Shown here: positions 23,485 to 32,622 of the stretch, in pieces
How the letters are laid out: every line of letters starts with the position of its first letter
Numbering within the stretch: position 1 is the first letter of the stretch
Assembly (NCBI RefSeq): GCF_000735455.1
Contig: NZ_JMPS01000066.1
Coordinates: forward strand, 1-64,000
Reading direction: 5' to 3'
Length of the DNA: 64,000 bases
Origin: Yokenella regensburgei ATCC 49455
GTDB taxonomy: Bacteria > Pseudomonadota > Gammaproteobacteria > Enterobacterales > Enterobacteriaceae
Translations under genes and position numbers: made by a program
The notes under the pieces: generated by a model
Told to the model about the DNA's origin: nothing
Database searches by the model: none
The model's input: only the letters and a program-made list of their open reading frames with translations

Positions 23485-25951
23485 GCGCTTCGGCTGGTGC
23501 CTGCTGCCGCTTGCCGGACACGCGTGGTCAGAAGAGTACACCTTCGACGAGACGCTGTTGCTGGGGAGCGGCTACGAGCGAGGGCTGGCGCAGTTCAATC
23601 AGGCCGATACGATCCCGCCGGGCCGATACAGCGTTGACCTGTGGCTGAACGGTCAGTTGATGGGGCGCGAAGAGGTAACGTTTAGCCGTAACGCGGCGGG
23701 TAAAACCGAACCCTGTCTGCCGCTGACATTCTGGGAAGCACAGGGTGTGCAGGCCAGCGAACCCGCGCAGGCGGAGTGTCTGACCCCTGCACAGCGCGTC
23801 AACGGCGGTAGCTGGCAGTTTGAGCAGGCGACGCTGCGGCTGGATATCAGCGTGCCGCAGGCGGCCATGAAGCGCAATCCGCGGGATTATGTCCCCCCGG
23901 CCTTATGGCAAAGCGGGGAGAACGTACTGTTCAGTAACTACAACACCCATTATTACCATAACACCAACGCCGGACGTGAAAGCGATTACGCCTGGCTTGG
24001 GCTGAACAGCGGTTTTAACCTCGGGGCCTGGCAGTTTCGTCAACAGTCATCGGCCAACTGGCGGCGGGACGACACGCGGGAAACGCACCGCTGGGACGCC
24101 CTACAAACCTGGATGCAGCGCCCCATAGCGCCGCTTGAAAGCATGCTGACAGCAGGAGAGAGCTACACACCAGGGAATCTTCTTGGCAGCATGGCGTTTA
24201 CCGGTATCAAACTTGAGACCGACCAGCGTATGTGGCCGCAGTCGCGGCGGGGCTATGCGCCGGAAATTCGCGGCACGGCCACCACGCCTTCACGGGTGGT
24301 GGTGAAGCAGAACGGTCGTACTTTGTACGAAACCAGCGTGTCGCAGGGACCTTTTGTGCTCGACGATCTGCCGAACACGGCCTGGGACGGCGATTTGCAG
24401 GTGCTGATTATCGGGGCCGACGGTAAGCAAAGTGGTTTTACGGTACCGTTCGCCAGCGTGCCGTTATCGCTGCGCCCCGGCGTCTGGCGCTATGGCGCGG
24501 TGGTGGGGAAGACCCGCGACTACGGCGCTGAAGATAGTTATTTCTCTGATTTTACGCTGGAGCGCGGTATCGCCAACGCCCTGACGGCGAACGGCGGACT
24601 GCGCATCGGTGCCGATTACCAGGCTGCGCTGGTGGGTGGCGTGCTGGCAACCCGCCTCGGGGCGTTTGGCATGGACGTCACTGCGTCCCATGCGCAGGTA
24701 AACGGTGACACGCTCAACGGCTGGCGCCTGCAGACCAACTGGAGCAAAAGCTTTAGCCCGACGGGCACTAACGTGACGCTGGCAGGATATCGCTATTCCA
24801 CCGAGGGCTATCGCGACTACGGCGATGTGCTCGGGGAGCGCCTGGCGGCCCGCACCGGCGAAGACTGGCTCTCCGACACGCTGCGTCAGCGCAACCAGTT
24901 TACCGTCACCCTGAACCAGACCATGGGCGACTACGGCAACCTGTGGCTGTCGGGATCGATGATGGATTACTACGGCAACCGAGGGCGCACGACCCAGCTG
25001 CAGGCGGGTTACAACACCAACATCGGGCGTACCAGCATTGGGCTGGCGCTGAGCCGACAAAACACCCGCTGGCGCTATGGCGACGACAACGGTACGGATT
25101 CGCAGGTGCAAAAAGAGAATATTGCCACGCTGACCCTCTCGGTACCACTGAGCTTCGGCGAGCGGGAGCATACGCTGTCGTTCTCCGCAAGCCAGGCGAA
25201 GCAGTCCGGCGCCAGCAGCCAGGTGGCGCTGGCGGGCGCACTCGATAAAGAAGAAACCCTGAACTACGCGCTCTCCAGCGGCTGGCAGCAGGGGCAGGAC
25301 GGCAGCCGCGATCGTACCGACTGGAGCGGCACGCTACAGAAATCAACCGCCTACGGCAGCCTGAGCGGCAGCTATGCCCAGGCGCAGCAGTACCGCCAGT
25401 GGACCGCCGGCATGCGCGGCGCAGTCGTCGCTCATCGTCACGGTATCGTGCTGGGGCCTTGGGTCGGCGATACCTTCGCGCTGGTGGAGGCACCGGGCGC
25501 GACCGGCGCCCGGGTAAGCAGCGGACAGGGAGCCCGGATCAACGAACAGGGTTACGCGCTGGTACCGTCGCTGACGCCATATCGCTATAACACTATCGCG
25601 CTGGACGGCAGCGAGATGGACGGACACGCCGAGCTGCAGGAGAGCCAGCGGCGGGTGGTACCGATGGCCGGGGCAGCGGTGAAGCTCTCTTTTGCCACGC
25701 TTTCCGGTTATCCGCTGCTGGTGACTCTCAAAGGCAACGATGCGTTTGCGCCGGGTGAAGTGGTGAAGGATGACCGCGGCAACGTAGTCGGCATGACCGG
25801 GCAGGGAAACCAGTTGTATGCCCGGGTCGCGGCGCAGAGCGGCGCGCTGCAGGTGAACGACTGCCGGTTGCCGTATTCGATTGATGATGAACAACGGCAG
25901 GCACCGCTGATTGCACTGACGCTTGCCTGCCAGCAGGAAGGGAAAAAATGA
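23471..25951 (+). CDS. Fimbrial outer-membrane usher
   Basis: An 826-residue usher that forms the 24-strand outer-membrane pore for fimbrial assembly. Signal peptide about 20 residues; then the N-terminal chaperone-binding domain (EEYTFDETLLLGSG, QFNQADTIPPGRYSVDLWLNG). The barrel with plug domain spans about residues 130-640 (RGYAPEIRGTATTPSRVVVKQNG, the usher signature near 255). C-terminal domains follow and end with a two-Cys segment (NDCRLPYS to LTLACQQ). Overlaps both neighbours, so it is part of a tightly coupled operon. Confidence 0.96.
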   Translation: MRRVKRFGWCLLPLAGHAWSEEYTFDETLLLGSGYERGLAQFNQADTIPPGRYSVDLWLNGQLMGREEVTFSRNAAGKTEPCLPLTFWEAQGVQASEPAQAECLTPAQRVNGGSWQFEQATLRLDISVPQAAMKRNPRDYVPPALWQSGENVLFSNYNTHYYHNTNAGRESDYAWLGLNSGFNLGAWQFRQQSSANWRRDDTRETHRWDALQTWMQRPIAPLESMLTAGESYTPGNLLGSMAFTGIKLETDQRMWPQSRRGYAPEIRGTATTPSRVVVKQNGRTLYETSVSQGPFVLDDLPNTAWDGDLQVLIIGADGKQSGFTVPFASVPLSLRPGVWRYGAVVGKTRDYGAEDSYFSDFTLERGIANALTANGGLRIGADYQAALVGGVLATRLGAFGMDVTASHAQVNGDTLNGWRLQTNWSKSFSPTGTNVTLAGYRYSTEGYRDYGDVLGERLAARTGEDWLSDTLRQRNQFTVTLNQTMGDYGNLWLSGSMMDYYGNRGRTTQLQAGYNTNIGRTSIGLALSRQNTRWRYGDDNGTDSQVQKENIATLTLSVPLSFGEREHTLSFSASQAKQSGASSQVALAGALDKEETLNYALSSGWQQGQDGSRDRTDWSGTLQKSTAYGSLSGSYAQAQQYRQWTAGMRGAVVAHRHGIVLGPWVGDTFALVEAPGATGARVSSGQGARINEQGYALVPSLTPYRYNTIALDGSEMDGHAELQESQRRVVPMAGAAVKLSFATLSGYPLLVTLKGNDAFAPGEVVKDDRGNVVGMTGQGNQLYARVAAQSGALQVNDCRLPYSIDDEQRQAPLIALTLACQQEGKK

Positions 25952-27285
25952 AACTCGCAGGATTACTGTTGTTCATTCCGCTTGCCGGACAGGCGGCGTG
26001 CGAATACATCATTTACCCGTGGCAGTCCGGAAGCAACTCGGCGATCGGTAGCCACCGGTTAAGTTCCGATACCGACGGTATCGCCAACAACTGGCGTACC
26101 GGCGGTGGTAACGACGGCTGGAACGGGCTGTTACCGGGGATCAGTAAATCCATCGACCTGACCAGCAACCAGAACTTCCAGCCGGCAGGGACAATCCTCA
26201 CCTCGTCGGGCGGGATCCCGTTCACGACTTTCGCTCACAAAGGCGGGGGCTACGATCCGGAGCAGGTCTTCTTCCGCTGTACGCCGGATACCGCAGGCCA
26301 GCTCTTTGAGGCGTTCTCCACTAACGGTGATGACGCGCACGCGGGCTGGTATGAGGCGAACGACGTGCCGGGGGCGTACCTGACCAAAATAAAGAACATC
26401 GCTCTTAGACTGACCAACGACGTGACTGGCAGCTATTTTACCGACAGCTGGCAGCAGCGCCCGCTGGAGAACCTCGATACCGATAAAGACGGCAATTTCC
26501 TGATCAAAGCGAAGAACTTCTCTACCATCAGCGTCGAGCTGATTAAAACGCTGGATATCCGCTACTACGGGGTCGATGCCCCGGCAAACTACAACTCGTT
26601 TATCAACCCGAACGCCTACATGGTGTTTCGCGGACCGGGTATATCCTCGTGGGATATCAAAGTCGGGCAACCGCACCGGGGGGGGAACTGGGCCGGGTGG
26701 GCCAGCGACTGGCCGTCGGTGATAAGCCTTTACAGCAACAACATTGCGGTCAAACGCGCGGCGATGTGCCAGGTGACGGATTTCACCCCGCTGGTGCAGT
26801 TTCCGCCGATTAGCGCCGCTCAGCTGCGCCAGGGTGAATACGCTACCGCGCCGTTCCAGATTGGTTTCGCCTGCGAATCAAATGTCATTTCCGGCGTGGC
26901 AACCAATAAGAGCAACGTGGCGATGGGGTTACTGGCCCCGGACAGCAGCATTGCCAGCGCCCTGCGCTTTGGCCTGACCAGCGGCAGTGCGGTGAGCTGG
27001 CTGCTGGATGAAAACTACGGCGCGACCGGTAAAGCGCGCGGTGTGGGGGTACGGGTCTACCGCGACGGTACGGCGATTAACTTCCTGACGACGACGGTGG
27101 CGGGTACCGGTACAGCCGGGGGCTGGATGCCGGTGCTGGGAAACAGCACCCAAAACACCGGCTCCCAGAACGGGGTTAACTATTACAACGAAACCTTTGA
27201 AGCCAGACTCGCAAGCTTTGGCGGCGAGGATGTCACCGCGGGGAGCTACCAGTCGCATGCGCAAATTCTTTTACGTATTCAGTAG
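25948..27285 (+). CDS. Fimbrial tip adhesin / minor subunit
   Basis: A 445-residue protein with a signal peptide ending GQAA. It has two parts: an N-terminal lectin-like region (about 18-270), rich in Gly, Trp and Asn, and a C-terminal pilin-like region (about 275-445) ending AQILLRIQ with a Cys pair (MCQVTD, GFACES), as expected for donor-strand insertion. Size, position after the usher and two-domain layout identify a tip adhesin. It is of the YehA-like or DUF-type class; the receptor is unknown. Start overlaps the usher by 4 bp. Confidence 0.88.
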   Translation: MKLAGLLLFIPLAGQAACEYIIYPWQSGSNSAIGSHRLSSDTDGIANNWRTGGGNDGWNGLLPGISKSIDLTSNQNFQPAGTILTSSGGIPFTTFAHKGGGYDPEQVFFRCTPDTAGQLFEAFSTNGDDAHAGWYEANDVPGAYLTKIKNIALRLTNDVTGSYFTDSWQQRPLENLDTDKDGNFLIKAKNFSTISVELIKTLDIRYYGVDAPANYNSFINPNAYMVFRGPGISSWDIKVGQPHRGGNWAGWASDWPSVISLYSNNIAVKRAAMCQVTDFTPLVQFPPISAAQLRQGEYATAPFQIGFACESNVISGVATNKSNVAMGLLAPDSSIASALRFGLTSGSAVSWLLDENYGATGKARGVGVRVYRDGTAINFLTTTVAGTGTAGGWMPVLGNSTQNTGSQNGVNYYNETFEARLASFGGEDVTAGSYQSHAQILLRIQ

Positions 27286-27949
27286 CCTGTTATGGCTGGT
27301 TACCCACGCAGATGCGGCGGTGAATCTGAATACCACCCGCGTAGTGTTCAACGCCGGGGCGACTCAGCGCAGCGTCACGCTCAGCAACGACGGTGACTAC
27401 CCGGTGGTGGTGCAAAGCTGGGTGGATGATGGTAATCCGGAGAATACCCCCTCGCAGGCCAGCGCACCGTTTGTGGTGCTGCCGCCGGTGATGAAGCTGA
27501 TGCCCGGTCAGCAGCGAGAGATCCGCGTGATGACGACCGGGCAGGGGTTGCCGCAGGATCGTGAGTCGCTCTACTGGCTTAATGTCTACCAGATCCCCGC
27601 GCTGCCGGTGTCGGCGACGGCGGGAGAGAAGGTCCGACTGGTGCTACGAAACCAGCTCAAGGTGCTGTGGCGGCCAAAAGCGGTAGGGCGTCTTACGGAA
27701 AAATCCATCAATCAACTAACTTTCATTCGAAAGTCTGGTGTGATTTATGCTAAAAACGACAGTATGTGGAATATCACACTGGCAGAGGCTTCGTGTGGGG
27801 CCTTTTCTTCCGGTGGAATGGTTGTGCCACCCTGGGCAGAACGCCCACTTTCGGCCTTAGTGACTGCAGTTTCCGGATGTAATACGATAAACTTCACCGT
27901 GATAAACGATGACGGAAATCGTTGGGGATTTCGTGCTGAGGTAAATTAA
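27257..27949 (+). CDS. Periplasmic fimbrial chaperone (second copy)
   Basis: A 230-residue PapD-type chaperone. The ATG at 27257 (MRKFFYVFSSLLWLVTHADA) gives a proper signal peptide, whereas the longer open frame from 27197 does not. It keeps VNLNTTRVVFNAGATQRSV, DRESLYWLNVYQIPAL and LKVLWRPKA. It overlaps the adhesin gene by 29 bp. From about 27700 the base composition becomes clearly AT-richer than the first half and than the usher, which hints at a mosaic gene. A dedicated chaperone for the adhesin is the simplest role. Confidence 0.93.
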   Translation: MRKFFYVFSSLLWLVTHADAAVNLNTTRVVFNAGATQRSVTLSNDGDYPVVVQSWVDDGNPENTPSQASAPFVVLPPVMKLMPGQQREIRVMTTGQGLPQDRESLYWLNVYQIPALPVSATAGEKVRLVLRNQLKVLWRPKAVGRLTEKSINQLTFIRKSGVIYAKNDSMWNITLAEASCGAFSSGGMVVPPWAERPLSALVTAVSGCNTINFTVINDDGNRWGFRAEVN

Positions 27950-28003
27950 TGACGAAAAAGACATTTTCGTTTTAATTTTGCATATCCAAAATCAGGGAGC
28001 AAG

Positions 28004-28780
28004 ATGGAAATAGTATTTCTGCTGGGGGGACGTGTTTTCTTCTGGCCTGAACGTAATTTTTTAGTTTTAGCCAGCGACCAAAGCAAGCGGATTTCGCTAA
28101 GTAATCCGGCAAGTCGCTGTTTGTCTTTGTTAATTCAGGCACATGGTACGGTCGTTGAGCGGGATTATTTCTTCCAGCAGGTGTGGCTGAATAACGGTGC
28201 GCAAGTCAGTAACAACACCTTTTATCAGAATATTTCGCTGTTACGCCGGGCATTTAAAGATTTGGGTCTCAATGAAGAGTGGATAGTCACTATCCCAAAG
28301 GTCGGGATTAAGCTCGACGCGGCGCTCGAGGTGAGTGCACAGGAGATGGCGATACACCCGGAGGCGGAATCAGTCCCCGAGACGCCAGAGCCTGCACCAG
28401 CTACCACTTTGGTACGACAAAACGACCGCCGACGGCAGCATCTGGCTTGGGCCATTGGGGCTTTTTTACTGTGCCTGCTGGCGGGAAGCCTGACGTGGAT
28501 ATCCGAATTTGATACCCGCCTGCTTAGCTATATTCCGCTGGAAAGCCAACAGGAATGTCATTTTTTTGCTAATGCGGACGCGCTTGATTTTGAAAAACAT
28601 CAGTATTTTGTCGATAACACGCGTTTCGAATGTCGTCTCTATCCGTGGGTATATTTGACGATGTATCCCAACTTTGCGCGAATATCAGCACTGACCTGTC
28701 GCCAGCAGTATAGCCGCTGGCATGAGAATCAATGTGTGACGCATTATTATTTTCGGGAAGAGAAGAATGTCGGTGTTTAA
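28004..28780 (+). CDS. Membrane-anchored winged-helix regulator (CadC/ToxR/MarT-like)
   Basis: A 258-residue one-component regulator. Residues 1-108 form an OmpR/PhoB-type winged helix (SQFLV-like start, VSNNTFYQNISLLRRAFKDLG recognition region, IVTIPKVGIKL wing). A Pro/Glu-rich linker (111-140) leads to a single membrane span at about 148-167, followed by an 90-residue periplasmic domain with four Cys that could form disulfides. This is the ToxR/CadC layout. It overlaps the next gene, a small membrane partner, by 14 bp. It probably controls the fimbrial operon upstream, as MarT controls an adhesin in Salmonella. Confidence 0.87.
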   Translation: MEIVFLLGGRVFFWPERNFLVLASDQSKRISLSNPASRCLSLLIQAHGTVVERDYFFQQVWLNNGAQVSNNTFYQNISLLRRAFKDLGLNEEWIVTIPKVGIKLDAALEVSAQEMAIHPEAESVPETPEPAPATTLVRQNDRRRQHLAWAIGAFLLCLLAGSLTWISEFDTRLLSYIPLESQQECHFFANADALDFEKHQYFVDNTRFECRLYPWVYLTMYPNFARISALTCRQQYSRWHENQCVTHYYFREEKNVGV

Positions 28781-29237
28781 TATCAAATGGCTGGGGCTGA
28801 CCGTCATCGCCGTTATTATCACGGTGGTTGTAGTAAATGTTATTCAGGCATGGCAAAGCACCCATTTTGACTGCAGCGGCGATATGCTGGCGCATTATTC
28901 GGATGGCAAAGGCGATGTGACAATACGCTATATCTTCAGCGGCGATCGTGGAGTGGCGATTTTGCGGGGTGAAGTGGTGCCGGATAACGGCGCGAGGGTG
29001 CCGGTCAATCAGAACGTCTGGTTCTCATTTACCCGCAAAGGTAGCGACTATTTCTTGCGCTCGGAAAACGTCTCAGCCAGCACCGGTACTGACAAGATTA
29101 ACCCGGTGCTGCTAAAGGCGCTGCCGGAGTTTTACCTGCTGGCGAACGAACCGTTTTATCTTAGTATCTCCCGGCTGGACAGCCGCAGCTGGCAATTTTA
29201 TACCAGCCGCGCGCCCTCGGTATTCTGTCAGCGTTAA
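28767..29237 (+). CDS. FidL-like membrane protein, partner of the regulator
   Basis: A 156-residue protein with one N-terminal membrane span (residues 8-27) and a periplasmic domain with Cys36 and a Cys three residues from the C-terminus. Size, layout and coupling to a ToxR-type regulator fit the FidL-like family next to MarT in Salmonella pathogenicity island 3, and the ToxS principle of a periplasmic co-factor. I recognise the layout, not a strong sequence match. Its 3' end overlaps convergent yegS by 4 bp. Confidence 0.75.
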   Translation: MSVFNIKWLGLTVIAVIITVVVVNVIQAWQSTHFDCSGDMLAHYSDGKGDVTIRYIFSGDRGVAILRGEVVPDNGARVPVNQNVWFSFTRKGSDYFLRSENVSASTGTDKINPVLLKALPEFYLLANEPFYLSISRLDSRSWQFYTSRAPSVFCQR

Positions 29238-30133
29238 CGCAGCAGCGGGCAGTCCGGCGGCAGCCGGCAGCGTATCGCGCCAGGCAGCACCTCAATATGA
29301 AACTCGCGTCCGCACAGCGGCTCACCGTCGAGATTAAAGGTGATGTCGTGTGGTGCGGTGATACTGAAGCGGGTGGAGGCGTGCTCGATAATATTGCTGT
29401 TATCCTCCGCGCGTGAAAGGGCGCCCAGCAGAGCAGGGAGCAGCTCCTCGCCGGTAAAAATGCGCAGGTTCAGCAGTCCGTCGTTGATAAATGCCTCGGG
29501 GCAGAGCTGCTGGCCGCCGCCCGCCTGTCGTCCGTTGCCGATACCAATGACCAGCGCATCCCCCTGCCAGTGAAAGTCTTCACCACGAATTTCGCAGCGG
29601 TCGGGTTTCAGGGTATCCATGCGCATCAGGCCGTGAATGAGATACGACACGCCGCCGAGCGCGGCTTTCAGTTTCTCCGGCGTTTCGGTGGTGATGCGGG
29701 TACCAAAACCCCCCGTCGCCATGTTGATAAAGCAGGTTTCATTATTCACCCGGGCGATATCGACGGCGATGGCGTTACCGGCGATGGCAAGCTTGAGCGC
29801 GTTGGCAAGGTCGTCCGGGATCCCTACGCTTGTCGCAAAGTCGTTCGCCGTACCCAGCGGCAGGATGCCCAGCGCCGGAATGTCTTCCCCCCGGCAGGCA
29901 ATCAGCGCGGTCGCCACTTCGTTAATCGTACCGTCGCCGCCGCCTGCGACCACCGTCGCCACGCCCAGCTCTCGCGCCTCTGCCACATAGCGCTCCGCAT
30001 CGCCTTTCTCCCACGTTACGCGCACGTGCACCGTCGCGCCGCCTTCACGCAGCGTCGTTACCGCGTCGCGCAGCAACGGTTCACCGGCGCCTTTCCCGTT
30101 AAGGATCAATAAACTGGCTGGAAATGTCGTCAT
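29234..30133 (-). CDS. yegS: Lipid kinase YegS
   Basis: A 299-residue diacylglycerol-kinase-fold enzyme that phosphorylates phosphatidylglycerol in vitro. The nucleotide-binding [14 protein letters not shown] motif is at about residues 64-77, followed by LGTANDFA. A second domain carries [16 protein letters not shown] and the FNLDGEP motif. It matches E. coli YegS in length. It is transcribed alone, towards the fimbrial island, and marks the return to conserved chromosome. Confidence 0.97.
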   Translation of the reverse strand: MTTFPASLLILNGKGAGEPLLRDAVTTLREGGATVHVRVTWEKGDAERYVAEARELGVATVVAGGGDGTINEVATALIACRGEDIPALGILPLGTANDFATSVGIPDDLANALKLAIAGNAIAVDIARVNNETCFINMATGGFGTRITTETPEKLKAALGGVSYLIHGLMRMDTLKPDRCEIRGEDFHWQGDALVIGIGNGRQAGGGQQLCPEAFINDGLLNLRIFTGEELLPALLGALSRAEDNSNIIEHASTRFSITAPHDITFNLDGEPLCGREFHIEVLPGAIRCRLPPDCPLLR

Positions 30134-30230
30134 CCGTTTCGCCTCTTTTTTAACCTGCTTTCAAGTGTACCGCAGGATAGCGTAAGCGGGATAGGAACGG
30201 GCTGATTTGTGATGGGAGTGGGGTAGTGAC

Positions 30231-30316
30231 AAAAAATAAGCCCGCGTAAGGGAGATTACACGGGCCAAGGAGGTGGTTCCTGGTACAACTAGCATTTATG
30301 GGTTATGTTTTTCAGC
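30231..30316 (-). ncRNA. cyaR: CyaR (RyeE) small regulatory RNA
   Basis: Read on the minus strand the block GCTGAAAAACATAACCCATA starts the transcript, ACCAGGAACCACCTCCTT is the seed region and CCCGTGTAATCTCCCTTACG-GGG with TTATTTTTT is the terminator. This matches E. coli CyaR in sequence, size (86 nt) and position next to yegQ. It is an Hfq-dependent repressor of ompX, luxS, nadE and others in E. coli. Confidence 0.96.
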
Positions 30317-30322
30317 GCAGTG

Positions 30323-30365
30323 ATAATACCCTTATTGAACGAAGCGGTATGTGATCCGATTCTAA
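30323..30365 (-). promoter_or_regulatory. cyaR promoter with CRP-like site at -41.5
   Basis: A TATTAT -10 box lies at 30328-30323. TGTGATCCGATTCTAA (30350-30365) has one perfect and one weak CRP half-site and is centred 41.5 bp upstream of the predicted first base 30316, the class II activator position. CRP control of cyaR is established in E. coli. Confidence 0.75.
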
Positions 30366-30399
30366 GAATCTTCCGAACAGAAAAAATAACCCAAATGAA

Positions 30400-31761
30400 C
30401 TATTTACTGTGCGGGTTACGGGTCGACTCACCGGTAAAATTGCGCATCAGCAGTGCATAATCCAGGTTCATCTCTTCCGGAACAGGCAACCATACGGTGT
30501 AGCCATCGCCTGGGGCTACCGGCATTGCTTCGCCTTTGGCATTTTCCATATGCTCGAGGGTGAAGTTAACGTTGCCCTGCGGGGTCATCAGCTCGAAGTT
30601 ATCCCCTACGCAGAACTTGTTTTTCACCGCGACGGCCGCGAGGTGGCCTTTGCGCTCGCCGGTAAACTCACCGACAAACTGCTGGCGTTCGGAAACGGAG
30701 TAGCCGTATTCATAGTTCTGGTAATCATCGTGGGTGTGACGACGCAGGAAGCCTTCGGTGTAGCCACGGTGCGCGAGGTTTTCCAGGGTTTCCAGCAGGG
30801 TAGTGTCGAACGGTTTGCCAGCGGCAGCGTCGTCAATGGCCTTGCGGTACACCTGGGCGGTACGGGCGCAGTAGTAATGCGATTTGGTACGGCCTTCGAT
30901 TTTCAGCGAGTGCACGCCCATCTGGGTCAGACGCTCAACGTGGGCGATGGCACGCAGATCTTTCGAGTTCATAATGTAGGTGCCGTGCTCGTCTTCAAAG
31001 GCGGTCATATACTCGCCCGGACGTTTGGCTTCTTCAATCATGAACACGCTGTCGGTAGGGGCACCGAGGCCGAGGGTTGGTTCGATGTTCTGCACCGGAA
31101 TGGGCTCGTGCTTATGCACGATGTTGCCGACGTCGTCCTCTTTACCTTCCTGCACGTTATATTCCCAACGACAGGCGTTGGTGCAGGTGCCCTGGTTCGG
31201 GTCGCGCTTGTTGATGTAGCCCGAAAGCAGGCAGCGGCCAGAGTAAGCCATGCACAGCGCGCCGTGAACGAAGATCTCAATCTCCATTTCCGGTACCTGA
31301 CGGCGGATCTCTTCAATCTCTTCCAGCGACAGTTCGCGGGAGAGGATCACGCGGGTCAGCCCCATCTGCTGCCAGAATTTCACCGTCGCCCAGTTCACGG
31401 CGTTGGCCTGAACGGAGAGGTGAATATCCATCTGTGGGAAGTGCTCGCGCACCAGCATAATCAGGCCCGGATCGGACATAATCAGCGCATCGGGACCCAT
31501 TTCCACAACCGGCTGCAGATCGCGGATAAACGTTTTCAGCTTGGCGTTGTGCGGCGCAATGTTAACGACCACGTAGAATTTTTTACCGAGCGCGTGGGCT
31601 TCGTTGATCCCAAGCTGCAGGTTCTCGTGGTTGAATTCGTTATTACGCACGCGCAGAGAGTAACGCGGCTGGCCCGCGTACACGGCATCGGCGCCATAGG
31701 CGAAAGCGTAACGCATATTTTTCAGCGTTCCCGCCGGGGAAAGGAGTTCCGGTTTAAACAT
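30400..31761 (-). CDS. trhP: tRNA hydroxylation protein TrhP (YegQ), U32 peptidase family
   Basis: A 453-residue U32-family protein needed for 5-hydroxyuridine formation at tRNA position 34. It is almost collinear with E. coli YegQ. The conserved Cys-rich stretch (GALCMAYSGRCLLSGY followed by GTCTNACRWEY) near residues 168-200 probably binds an iron-sulfur cluster. A C-terminal domain (GEFTGERKGHLAAVAVKNKF) follows. Transcribed alone, upstream of cyaR. Confidence 0.97.
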   Translation of the reverse strand: MFKPELLSPAGTLKNMRYAFAYGADAVYAGQPRYSLRVRNNEFNHENLQLGINEAHALGKKFYVVVNIAPHNAKLKTFIRDLQPVVEMGPDALIMSDPGLIMLVREHFPQMDIHLSVQANAVNWATVKFWQQMGLTRVILSRELSLEEIEEIRRQVPEMEIEIFVHGALCMAYSGRCLLSGYINKRDPNQGTCTNACRWEYNVQEGKEDDVGNIVHKHEPIPVQNIEPTLGLGAPTDSVFMIEEAKRPGEYMTAFEDEHGTYIMNSKDLRAIAHVERLTQMGVHSLKIEGRTKSHYYCARTAQVYRKAIDDAAAGKPFDTTLLETLENLAHRGYTEGFLRRHTHDDYQNYEYGYSVSERQQFVGEFTGERKGHLAAVAVKNKFCVGDNFELMTPQGNVNFTLEHMENAKGEAMPVAPGDGYTVWLPVPEEMNLDYALLMRNFTGESTRNPHSK

Positions 31762-31885
31762 GATGTTCTCGTTCTGATGACAGGTCAGACAGCCTCACGG
31801 TGTGAGGCCGTAGGGAGAGTTCCCATACTTTAAGGGCGGGAATTGTAGCGCCGCAGGCGGGGAGAGTAAACCTTTGCGCGTATTG

Positions 31886-31914
31886 TGCCGGATAGCGCGT
31901 TACGCCATCCGGCA
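31886..31914. repeat. REP-like palindrome overlapping the baeR stop
   Basis: TGCCGGAT (31886-31893) and ATCCGGCA (31907-31914) flank a GCGC-GTTACGCC core, a standard REP unit. Its right arm contains the last codons and stop of baeR (stop at 31902-31900). Confidence 0.8.
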
Positions 31915-32622
31915 GGCGTCAGCCTCCCAGCGGTAGCCAACGCCGTATACCGCGCGAATAAACGACTGCTCGGCGTCCTGCGCCTCAAGCTTACGGCGCA
32001 GGTTCTTGATGTGGCTGTCGATGGTGCGGTCGGTCACCACGCGGTAGTCATCATAAAGATTATTCAGCAACTGCTCGCGGGAGAACACTTTGCCAGGTTC
32101 GCTGGAGAGGGTTTTCAACAGGCGGAACTCTGCGGGAGTGAGATCCAGCAGTTTGTTGTGCCAGGTTGCCTGGAAGCGGCTTTCATCGACGATGAGCGGA
32201 CTCTCGGCGTCCATGGTTTGCAGTTCACGCTTCGGCTTACAGCGGCGCAGAATCGTTTTCACCCGGGCGACCACTTCGCGCGGGCTGTAGGGCTTGCAGA
32301 TATAGTCATCCGCGCCAATTTCCAGCCCCAGCAGACGGTCAATTTCTTCGATTTTGGCAGTAACCATAACGATCGGCACTTCGGAGAAACGGCGAATCTC
32401 CCGACATAGCGTCAGGCCGTCGGTGCCGGGCAGCATCAGATCGAGCAGAATGAGGTCCGGCGGCGTCTGGCGAACGTAAGACAACACCTTATCGCCATGG
32501 CTAATCAGCGTTGGGGCGTAGTTCCCGGCCTGCAGGTAGTCAATCAACAACTGACCCAGCTTCGGTTCATCTTCCACGATAAGAATACGTGGCGCATTTT
32601 CATCTATCGGTAAAACCGTCAT
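31900..32622 (-). CDS. baeR: Response regulator BaeR
   Basis: A 240-residue OmpR-type response regulator. Receiver domain at residues 10-125 with the phosphorylated Asp61 in [11 protein letters not shown]-terminal winged helix at about 135-235. It activates mdtABC, acrD and spy in response to envelope stress. It overlaps baeS by 4 bp and closes the mdtABCD-baeSR operon. The last codons fall inside a REP palindrome. Confidence 0.98.
   Translation of the reverse strand: MTVLPIDENAPRILIVEDEPKLGQLLIDYLQAGNYAPTLISHGDKVLSYVRQTPPDLILLDLMLPGTDGLTLCREIRRFSEVPIVMVTAKIEEIDRLLGLEIGADDYICKPYSPREVVARVKTILRRCKPKRELQTMDAESPLIVDESRFQATWHNKLLDLTPAEFRLLKTLSSEPGKVFSREQLLNNLYDDYRVVTDRTIDSHIKNLRRKLEAQDAEQSFIRAVYGVGYRWEADACRMA

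Noticed and set aside
30409-31833. 474-codon plus-strand frame opposite trhP
   Set aside because: Antisense shadow; composition (His/Val/Gln-rich) is typical of reversed coding DNA.
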